Source: an uncultured Lachnospiraceae bacterium
GTDB taxonomy: Bacteria; Bacillota; Clostridia; Lachnospirales; Lachnospiraceae
Length of the DNA stretch: 15,823 nucleotides
Direction: 5' to 3'
NCBI GenBank assembly: GCA_910588285.1
Contig: CAJUQB010000029.1
Span: 33,719 to 49,541 of the forward strand
A program made the position numbers and the translations under genes. The notes beneath the pieces were generated by a model, which did not search any database, was not told the origin of the DNA, and was given only the letters and a program-made list of their open reading frames with translations. This document shows, piece after piece, positions 1-5,600 of the stretch. How positions within the stretch are numbered: position 1 is the first letter of the stretch; every line of letters begins with the position of its first letter.

Positions 1-146
1 GTGATACGCTGGTGAACCAGTTTGTGACCCACCGGCGTATCCCAAAGAACCCGCCAAAGAGCAGCGGAGGCAGCGGAGGCAGCCGCAGCACGGTCCACAG
101 AGGCGCAGGAGGGCGTGTTTCCGGAGGCGGCGGCAGAAAATTCTGA
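1..146 (+). CDS. C-terminal fragment of a probable TPM-domain membrane protein (5' end outside window)
   Basis: An open frame enters from the left edge (first full codon at 3) and stops with TGA at 144-146, giving 47 residues. It begins DTLVNQFVTHRRIPK and runs into a Gly/Ser/Arg-rich tail that ends SGGGGRKF. A short basic stretch followed by a Ser/Gly-rich, His-containing tail ending in GGGG-x-x-F is typical of the C-terminus of Lachnospiraceae TPM-domain (YgcG-like) membrane proteins, which is the basis for the name. The TPM domain and membrane segments would lie upstream, so the family call rests on the tail alone. The tail contains the in-register repeat AGCGGAGGC (62-79). The next gene's promoter starts 16 bases after the stop, and no terminator hairpin is visible between them. 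Confidence 0.5.
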   Translation, partial: DTLVNQFVTHRRIPKNPPKSSGGSGGSRSTVHRGAGGRVSGGGGRKF

Positions 147-162
147 AATATTGAAATAGAGG

Positions 163-191
163 TTGCATTCCCGAAACAAATATGATACTAT
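163..191 (+). promoter_or_regulatory. Candidate sigma-A promoter of the aspartate-family operon
   Basis: TTGCAT (163-168) and TACTAT (186-191) are separated by 17 bases. Each hexamer departs from consensus, but the spacing is ideal and the site precedes the first gene of the operon. Between it and the start codon lies an imperfect hairpin (ATGTG 209-213 pairing with CACAT 227-231). No T-box, riboswitch or attenuator could be recognised in this short leader. Confidence 0.4.
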
Positions 192-243
192 CTTCCTTGT
201 GAAAACAAATGTGCTTGTGACGCAAACACATCGGGAGGGAAGC

Positions 244-687
244 ATGGAAGCTAAGACAAGCTATTTTGTATTGAAGAAGAAGGCAGTGCCGGAGGTGCTG
301 CTGAAGGTGGTGGAGGCCAAGCGGCTTCTGGATTCCGAGCGGGCGGATTCGGTGCAGGAGGCCACAGAGATGGTGGGGATCAGCCGCAGTTCTTTTTACA
401 AGTACAAGGACGACATCTTTCCCTTTCATGATAATGCCAAGGGGAAGACCATCACCATGGTGATACAGATGGACGATGAGCCGGGACTTTTATCAGTGGT
501 GCTTCGGACCATTGCGGATTATCATGCCAATATTCTGACAATCCATCAGAGCATTCCCATCAATGGGGTGGCGTCCCTGACGCTGAGCATTGACGTGCTG
601 CCCAACACCGGAGACGTGTCTATGATGGTGGATCAGATTGAACAGGAAACCGGAATTCACTATTTGAAAATATTAGCAAGGGAGTAA
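244..687 (+). CDS. UPF0735 family ACT-domain protein (PheB-like)
   Basis: This 147-residue protein combines an N-terminal helix-turn-helix-like stretch (about residues 35-57, SVQEATEMVGISRSSFYKYK) with a C-terminal ACT domain (about 70-145, starting TITMVIQMDDEPGLLSVVL). That is the architecture of the UPF0735 family, whose B. subtilis member is called PheB. ACT domains usually bind small ligands, often amino acids. The ATG at 244 was chosen because GGGAGGGAAGC precedes it and because residues encoded upstream of it (the frame is open from 163) do not resemble the family. It lies 7 bases before hom, so a regulatory or amino-acid-sensing role in the aspartate pathway is a reasonable inference. 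No enzymatic activity is evident, and the function of the family is not settled as far as I know. Confidence 0.85.
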   Translation: MEAKTSYFVLKKKAVPEVLLKVVEAKRLLDSERADSVQEATEMVGISRSSFYKYKDDIFPFHDNAKGKTITMVIQMDDEPGLLSVVLRTIADYHANILTIHQSIPINGVASLTLSIDVLPNTGDVSMMVDQIEQETGIHYLKILARE

Positions 688-694
688 CCAGAGA

Positions 695-1894
695 ATGAAG
701 ATTGCATTATTAGGATATGGAACCATAGGCTCCGGTGTGGTGGAGGTACTGTCCATCAACCAGGACAGCATTGCAAGGAAGGCCGGAGAGAAGATTGAGA
801 TCAAATATGTACTTGACCTGCGCGATTTTCCGGGTGATCCCATCCAGTCCCGGATTGTCCATGATTTTGAGGTGATTGTGAGAGATCCGGAGATTGAGGC
901 TGTGGTAGAGGCCATGGGCGGCGTGGAGCCGGCCTATCGGTTTGCCAAGGCAGCCCTGACGGCAGGGAAGAGCTTTGCCACCTCCAACAAGGCCCTGGTG
1001 GCCAAGCATGGGGCAGAGCTGATGGACATTGCCAGGCACCGGGGGCTGAACTTCCTGTTCGAGGCCAGCGTGGGGGGCGGCATTCCTATTATCCGCCCCT
1101 TGAATACCTCCCTCAGCGCAGATGTGGTGGAGGAGATCACAGGGATCCTCAATGGAACCACCAACTATATGCTGAGTAAAATGAGCGATTTTGGCTCTGA
1201 TTTTGATGAGGTGCTGAAGGAGGCACAGCAGAAGGGCTATGCGGAGGCTGATCCAACGGCCGATGTAGAGGGAGACGACGCGGCCAGGAAGATTGCCATC
1301 TTAACCTCCATTGCCTGCGGGGAGCAGGTGAATTTTGAGGAGGTACACAAGGAGGGGATCACGAAGATTTCTTCCATTGATATCAAGTATGCCAAGGCAC
1401 TGCACCGTGTGATCAAGCTGCTGGCCCAGAGCCGGAAGTGCGAAGACGGCTACTGCGCCATGGTGGCTCCTGTGATGCTGCCCAAGTCCCATCCGCTCTA
1501 CAATGTGGATGATGTGTTCAATGCGGTATTTGTACATGGCAATGTGCTGGGAGACGGAATGTTCTATGGAAGCGGAGCCGGAAAGCTGCCCACAGCCAGC
1601 GCTGTGGTGGCAGATGTGGTGGAGCTTGCCAGAAATAAGGGCCGGGATGTCATGTCCTCCTGGAGCGGGAACGTGCACAGCCTGTCGGATTACCGGAAGG
1701 TGGAGCGGAGATTCTTCCTGCGCACAACGGACACGAAGGAAGCCGTGGAGAAGGCCTTTGGCAATGTGGAGTATATCTGCCTTCCGGATGTGCCGGGAGA
1801 GATAGGCGTCCTGACCGGGGTGATGACGGAAGCAGCCTATCAGGAAAAGGCAGCGGCCCTGGAGCATGTGCTTCAGATGATCCGTGTGGAATAG
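695..1894 (+). CDS. hom: Homoserine dehydrogenase
   Basis: This enzyme reduces aspartate-4-semialdehyde to homoserine with NAD(P)H, the branch point toward threonine and methionine, in the cytosol. The 399-residue protein starts with a Rossmann nucleotide-binding loop (GYGTIGSG, residues 7-14). It carries the conserved substrate segment SVGGGIPIIRPL and ITGILNGTTNYML, and the family signature beginning AQQKGYAEADPTADVEG at residue 177. A short C-terminal ACT-like region (about 330-399, with DVPGEIGVLTGVM) probably mediates feedback inhibition by threonine. Its length is at the short end for ACT-containing Hom but no core motif is missing. The ATG at 695 follows GGGAGTAAC. It sits 7 bases after the ACT protein gene and 44 bases before the ApgM-like gene, all in one direction, which supports a single transcript. 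Confidence 0.96.
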   Translation: MKIALLGYGTIGSGVVEVLSINQDSIARKAGEKIEIKYVLDLRDFPGDPIQSRIVHDFEVIVRDPEIEAVVEAMGGVEPAYRFAKAALTAGKSFATSNKALVAKHGAELMDIARHRGLNFLFEASVGGGIPIIRPLNTSLSADVVEEITGILNGTTNYMLSKMSDFGSDFDEVLKEAQQKGYAEADPTADVEGDDAARKIAILTSIACGEQVNFEEVHKEGITKISSIDIKYAKALHRVIKLLAQSRKCEDGYCAMVAPVMLPKSHPLYNVDDVFNAVFVHGNVLGDGMFYGSGAGKLPTASAVVADVVELARNKGRDVMSSWSGNVHSLSDYRKVERRFFLRTTDTKEAVEKAFGNVEYICLPDVPGEIGVLTGVMTEAAYQEKAAALEHVLQMIRVE

Positions 1895-1938
1895 GGGAGT
1901 GCATATTTCCCGTGCAGCAATAGAAGTGAGGACTTGAG

Positions 1939-3150
1939 ATGAAATATATCGTAATTTTGGGAGACGGAATGGCAGACCTGCCAACCCAGGGTCTGGATTG
2001 GCGGACGCCTCTGGAGGCAGCCCATACCCCGGCTATGGATGAGCTGGCATCCCTCGGCGAGATCGGCATGATACACACCATACCCGACGGCATGAAGCCT
2101 GGCAGCGATACGGCCAATTTGTCGGTGCTGGGATACGATCCGCGGCAATACTATTCCGGCCGCTCTCCCCTGGAGGCTCTGAGTATCGGCGTGGATATGA
2201 AGGAGACGGATGTGGCCCTGCGGTGCAATGTGGTCACGCTGTCCCAGGAGGAGGATACCTTTGAACAGCGCAGGATCCTGGATCACAGTGCCGATGAGAT
2301 CAGCACTCAGGAGGCGGCAGAGCTTCTGGCGGCAGTGCGGGCAGAGCTTGAGAATGAATGCTATCGATTTTATGTGGGAACCAGCTACCGCCATCTGCTG
2401 ATCTGGGATCACGGCCAGGTACAGGAGCTGGTGCAGCCCCATGATGTGCTGGGGCAGACCATAGGACAGCTTCTGCCAGAGGACGAGAAGCTGCGGTATA
2501 TGATGAAGAGAAGCTATGAGATTCTTGCAGACCATCCGGTGAACCGAAGGCGCAGGGAACAGGGCCTGCGCCCGGCCAATTGCTGTTGGTTCTGGGGGGC
2601 AGGAACCCGCCCGGCCCTCAGCTCCTTTTGGGACAGATACGCAAAACGGGGAGCCATGGTATCAGCGGTGGACCTGCTGAAGGGAATCGCGGTGGGGGCC
2701 TCCATGAAGGTCGTCCATGTGGATGGGGCCAACGGCGGGCTCCATACCAATTACGAGGGCAAGGCCCAGGCGGCAGTGGATGTTCTTACAAAGGAGGGCT
2801 ATGACTTTGTCTATGTCCACGTGGAGGCGCCGGATGAGATGGGACACCAGGGCAGTGTGGAGAAGAAGGTGAAGGCCATTGAATATCTGGATTGCCGGGT
2901 GATTGCTCCTGTCAGGAGGGCCCTGGAGGAGGCGGGAGAGGAATTCCGCATGGTGATTCTGCCGGACCACCCAACGCCCATTGCCATCCGCACCCACACC
3001 GGGGAGGATGTGCCCTATCTTCTGTATGACAGCAGCGCCCGGCAGAGCAACAGCTGGAGGTACAATGAGCGGGAGGCTGCTGCAAGCGGCAGGCGGATTG
3101 CCCGGGGCCATGAGCTGATGGAGTATCTGCTGACTGGAAAGGGCTTGTAA
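1939..3150 (+). CDS. ApgM-family cofactor-independent phosphoglycerate mutase; probable homoserine kinase
   Basis: The 403-residue protein belongs to the archaeal-type 2,3-bisphosphoglycerate-independent mutase family in the alkaline phosphatase superfamily. Visible metal and phosphate motifs are DGMAD (9-13), the GSDTANLS segment (55-62), HVEAPDEMGH (294-303) and PDHPTP (D343, H344). A subgroup of this family was named 'proposed homoserine kinase' (TIGR02535) because it occurs in threonine operons of genomes without classical thrB. Here it sits exactly between hom and lysC, which supports phosphorylation of homoserine rather than a glycolytic role. That substrate is inference from context; the fold and metal-dependent chemistry are read from motifs. 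GTGAGGA precedes the ATG. The gap to lysC is 35 bases. The length is normal for the family and I see no damage. Confidence 0.88.
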   Translation: MKYIVILGDGMADLPTQGLDWRTPLEAAHTPAMDELASLGEIGMIHTIPDGMKPGSDTANLSVLGYDPRQYYSGRSPLEALSIGVDMKETDVALRCNVVTLSQEEDTFEQRRILDHSADEISTQEAAELLAAVRAELENECYRFYVGTSYRHLLIWDHGQVQELVQPHDVLGQTIGQLLPEDEKLRYMMKRSYEILADHPVNRRRREQGLRPANCCWFWGAGTRPALSSFWDRYAKRGAMVSAVDLLKGIAVGASMKVVHVDGANGGLHTNYEGKAQAAVDVLTKEGYDFVYVHVEAPDEMGHQGSVEKKVKAIEYLDCRVIAPVRRALEEAGEEFRMVILPDHPTPIAIRTHTGEDVPYLLYDSSARQSNSWRYNEREAAASGRRIARGHELMEYLLTGKGL

Positions 3151-3185
3151 AAGCCTGCAAAAAGGATCGAAGGACGGAGGATGTT

Positions 3186-4391
3186 ATGCTGATTGTTAAG
3201 AAATTCGGTGGCAGCTCCGTAGCTGATAAAGAGAGGATCTTTCATGTGGCCAAACGCTGCATGGAGGATTATCAGAAGGGCCATGACGTAGTCGTGGTTC
3301 TTTCGGCTATGGGAAAAACCACAGACCAGTTGATTGAAATGGCTAAGAGTATCAATCCCAACCCTTCCAAGCGGGAGCTGGATATGCTGCTGGCAACCGG
3401 AGAGCAGTGCTCCGTGGCGCTGATGTCCATGGCTCTGGCCACGCTTGGGGTTCCCAGCAAATCCCTGAATGCCTTTCAGGTGGCCATGCATACCTCATCG
3501 GCCTACGGCAATGCCAGGTTCAAGCGCATTGACGGGGAGCGTATCCGCCATGAGCTGGATGGGCGGAGGATGGTGATTGTCACCGGCTTTCAGGGGATCA
3601 ACAAATACGACGACCTGACCACGCTGGGGAGGGGGGGCTCAGATACCACGGCAGTGGCGCTGGCTGCAGCCCTCCATGCGGATGCCTGTGAGATCTATAC
3701 GGATGTGGAGGGCGTGTATACGGCAGATCCCCGCATCGTCCCAACAGCCAGGAAGCTGAAGGAGATTACTTATGATGAGATGCTGGAGCTGGCGACTCTG
3801 GGGGCCAAGGTGCTCCACAACCGTTCTGTGGAGATGGCCAAGAAATACGGGGTTACATTGGTGGTTCGTTCCAGCCTGAATCAGGAAGAAGGAACTGTGG
3901 TAAAGGAGGAGACCGACGTGGAAAGTATGCTGATCAATGGAGTTGCAGTGGATAAGAATACGGCGCGGGTAGCGGTTATCGGCGTGAAGGATAAGCCAGG
4001 GATTGCCTTTAAGATCTTTCATCTGCTGGGGAAAAAGAACCTGAATGTAGATCTGATCCTCCAGTCCATCGGAAGGGACGGCACCAAGGATATTTCCTTT
4101 ACCATTGCAAGGGATGACGTGGAGGAGGCAGTAGCCCTCCTGGAGCAGAATAAGGCGGCCATTACCGCCCAGAGAATCGAGTATGAAAAATCCGTAGCCA
4201 AGGTATCTGTGGTGGGAGGAGGCGTGCAGTCCAATCCCGGGGTTGCGGCCAAGATGTTTGAGGCAATCTATAATGTGGGCATTAATATCCGTATGATTGC
4301 CACATCGGAGATTCGGATTACAGTGCTGGTAGATGAGGGAGAAGAGGATAAGGCGGCGCGGGCCGTCCATGAGGCATTTTTGGAGAATTAA
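3186..4391 (+). CDS. lysC: Aspartate kinase, monofunctional class with two C-terminal ACT domains
   Basis: This enzyme phosphorylates aspartate to aspartyl-4-phosphate, the first committed step toward lysine, threonine, methionine and diaminopimelate. The 401-residue protein opens with the KKFGGSSV signature (residues 5-12). It contains the TLGRGGSDTTAVALAAAL nucleotide loop and the YTDVEGVYTADPR segment of the catalytic domain, followed by two ACT domains (about 265-330 and 335-401, including NPGVAAKMFEAIYNVGINI) that normally confer feedback control. The length matches the B. subtilis LysC alpha subunit (408 residues). GGACGGAGG lies before the ATG. It is the last gene of the operon, with a strong terminator starting 6 bases after its stop. 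An internal ribosome binding site and in-frame GTG at 3918 suggest that a beta subunit is also made. Confidence 0.96.
   Translation: MLIVKKFGGSSVADKERIFHVAKRCMEDYQKGHDVVVVLSAMGKTTDQLIEMAKSINPNPSKRELDMLLATGEQCSVALMSMALATLGVPSKSLNAFQVAMHTSSAYGNARFKRIDGERIRHELDGRRMVIVTGFQGINKYDDLTTLGRGGSDTTAVALAAALHADACEIYTDVEGVYTADPRIVPTARKLKEITYDEMLELATLGAKVLHNRSVEMAKKYGVTLVVRSSLNQEEGTVVKEETDVESMLINGVAVDKNTARVAVIGVKDKPGIAFKIFHLLGKKNLNVDLILQSIGRDGTKDISFTIARDDVEEAVALLEQNKAAITAQRIEYEKSVAKVSVVGGGVQSNPGVAAKMFEAIYNVGINIRMIATSEIRITVLVDEGEEDKAARAVHEAFLEN
3918..4391 (+). other. Probable internal translation product of lysC: aspartate kinase beta subunit
   Basis: AAAGGAGGAG at 3902-3911 sits inside lysC. It is followed, after an 8-base gap from AGGAGG, by a GTG at 3918 that is in the lysC frame (codon 245); an in-frame ATG is at 3927. 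Starting at GTG gives 157 residues containing only the two ACT domains. B. subtilis LysC is known to make an alpha subunit and a shorter beta subunit from an in-frame internal start at almost the same place (near codon 247 of 408). As I recall that sequence, its beta Met aligns with this Val/GTG codon. Production of the beta chain here is inferred from the SD-start pair and the precedent. Confidence 0.6.
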
Positions 4392-4395
4392 AAAA

Positions 4396-4431
4396 GGGGC
4401 TGCACAGCTTTCGGGGCTGTGCAGCCGTTTC
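4396..4431. terminator. Bidirectional intrinsic terminator between lysC and the convergent metalloprotease gene
   Basis: A perfect 11-bp stem (GGCTGCACAGC at 4398-4408 with GCTGTGCAGCC at 4416-4426) closes a 7-base loop. On plus it is followed by GTTTCTT. On minus it is followed by CC and then a run of six T, which is the stronger tract. The two genes converge, so one hairpin serves both. The right flank also forms the 14-base palindrome GTTTCTTAAGAAAC (4427-4440), which includes the stop codon of the minus-strand gene. Confidence 0.9.
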
Positions 4432-4974
4432 TTAAGAAACCAGATAGTCCACAAATTGTCCCTTCATGCTTTCTGCCTGTTGTGCCCGAAGGTTCTTCAC
4501 GTAAGGGTTCTCCTCCCGGGCGTCCTTGCTGTACTTGATGGCAGTGTCAGTGGTGCCGCCTGACACATAGGTCCTGCCGCATTCCGGGCAGACAGAGGTG
4601 TGAATGGACACGGAGGCGCGGACAACCTTGCCGCCGTCCTTGGCAGCCTTGGTGTATGCGTTGGAGACATGCTCCCCCTCATGGGCCCGCACAGCGCTTC
4701 CAGCAGCCGTGGGAGATACATGGGCCGCGGCCTTGAAGGATACATTCTCGTTGGAGCCGTCCTGGTACTTGCGGTTCTTGCAGGTCTGGCATTCCGTGGC
4801 GCCCTTGGGGCCGTCGGTGCCGTTCACCTTCCGGGGATCATCCCCGCCGGCGCCGCTTACCTTGCGGGAATCGCTTCCGCCGGGCGCTGCCTGGGCGGCA
4901 GAACGGTCTGTTCCATATAGAGAAAAAGCAGATGTATAGGCAGATATGCCGTAACCGCTGAGTCCGTTGATCAT
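4432..4974 (-). CDS. SprA-related family putative metalloprotease (CJM1_0395-like)
   Basis: The 180-residue protein carries HEGEH (residues 98-102), a match to the HExxH zinc-protease motif, in the context SAVRAHEGEHVSNAY. It is preceded by CQTCKNRKYQDGSN (C62, C65) and FKAAAHVSP, and followed by CPECG (C129, C132). This arrangement matches the SprA-related family annotated as putative metalloproteases. The paired CxxC motifs could bind a second metal or form disulfides. The N-terminal 60 residues are Gly/Ser/Asp-rich and contain an imperfect repeat (SRKVSG / PRKVNG). No clear signal peptide or membrane segment is visible. The ATG at 4974 is preferred over the GTG at 4980 because AAGGAG lies 9 bases upstream of the ATG but only 3 from the GTG. 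It is monocistronic, convergent with lysC. Substrate and biological role are unknown. Confidence 0.8.
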   Translation of the reverse strand: MINGLSGYGISAYTSAFSLYGTDRSAAQAAPGGSDSRKVSGAGGDDPRKVNGTDGPKGATECQTCKNRKYQDGSNENVSFKAAAHVSPTAAGSAVRAHEGEHVSNAYTKAAKDGGKVVRASVSIHTSVCPECGRTYVSGGTTDTAIKYSKDAREENPYVKNLRAQQAESMKGQFVDYLVS

Positions 4975-5005
4975 AATCACTCTCTCCTTCCTTTCTCTTC
5001 CTCAG

Positions 5006-5014
5006 ATTATATCA
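5006..5014 (-). promoter_or_regulatory. Extended -10 promoter of the SprA-related gene
   Basis: Reading the minus strand, TGA-TATAAT (5014 down to 5006) gives a perfect -10 with the TGn extension. The region 17 bases upstream (TTTTAA) is a poor -35 but is followed by an A-run. The predicted transcript starts about 25 bases before the chosen ATG at 4974. Confidence 0.6.
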
Positions 5015-5040
5015 CATGATACATTTTTTTAAAAGGGTGA

Positions 5041-5520
5041 ATGCAAAATATGGGTCAAAATATGGATCAAAATGTAAATCAGAAATATAATACAGAAGAA
5101 ACGGTTATGTACTGCATTGGCTGGTGCTGCATCGCAGCCCTTGCCCTGTTTGTTGTGCTGTACCAGCAGCGCCCCGAGCGGTTTACGGGCCTTTCGGCCT
5201 GCATCTTCTGGCGCATGACGGGCTTTTACTGCCCGGGCTGCGGCGGCACCAGGGCAGTGCTGGCCCTGATGCAGGGAAGGCTTTTGCGCGCCCTGATCTA
5301 TCATCCCTTTGTGCCCTATTCCTTCCTGATCGGCGGCTGGTTCATGGTCAGCCAGACCATTCAGCGGCTGTCAGGGGGCAGAATCTCCATTGGCATGAAA
5401 TACCGGGATATCTACCTGTGGCTGGCCCTTGGGATTGTAATTGCAGGCTGCATCCTGAAAAACAGCCTGCTTCTGTGGGGAATCGACCTGCTGGAGGGGG
5501 CAGCTTTCATGAGAACATGA
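5041..5520 (+). CDS. DUF2752 family membrane protein
   Basis: The 159-residue protein contains the family hallmark FYCPGCGGTRAVLALMQGR (Cys64 and Cys67) in a short loop. Three hydrophobic segments flank it: about residues 24-41, 88-106 and 122-146. This matches DUF2752, small bacterial membrane proteins of unknown function whose CPxCGxTR motif suggests metal binding or a redox role, which is inference only. The hydrophilic first 15 residues are a repeat (MQNMGQNMDQNVNQ) encoded by in-register 12-base units, each starting with or near an ATG, so the exact start is uncertain (5041, 5050 or 5062). AAAAGGGTGA precedes 5041. It stands apart from its neighbours: divergent from the SprA-related gene and followed after 11 bases by the tex promoter. 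Confidence 0.85.
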   Translation: MQNMGQNMDQNVNQKYNTEETVMYCIGWCCIAALALFVVLYQQRPERFTGLSACIFWRMTGFYCPGCGGTRAVLALMQGRLLRALIYHPFVPYSFLIGGWFMVSQTIQRLSGGRISIGMKYRDIYLWLALGIVIAGCILKNSLLLWGIDLLEGAAFMRT

Positions 5521-5531
5521 TTCAGTAGCAC

Positions 5532-5560
5532 TTGAAAGAGGGACAAAAATTCGTTATACT
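5532..5560 (+). promoter_or_regulatory. Sigma-A promoter of tex
   Basis: TTGAAA (5532-5537) and TATACT (5555-5560) are separated by exactly 17 bases, close to consensus. Transcription would start near 5567, giving a leader of about 34 bases before the ATG at 5601. The site also argues that the open frame extending upstream of 5601 is not translated. Confidence 0.7.
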
Positions 5561-5600
5561 GAGAACGGTAAAAAAAGAAAGAATGAAAAGAGGAAGCTTC

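Noticed and set aside
163..243. Longer start for the UPF0735 gene
   Set aside because: The extra residues do not resemble the family, the region carries the candidate promoter, and the ATG at 244 has an excellent SD.
146..243. T-box or riboswitch in the leader of the aspartate operon
   Set aside because: The leader is under 60 bases from the predicted transcript start, with only a small imperfect hairpin, no T-box consensus and no terminator.
1873..2535. A 220-codon open frame on minus opposite the ApgM-like gene
   Set aside because: It is a shadow of a conserved plus-strand gene with no family resemblance.
5532..5600. N-terminal extension of Tex by 23 residues
   Set aside because: It would contain the -35 and -10 of the tex promoter, lacks a good ribosome binding site, and does not resemble the conserved Tex start.
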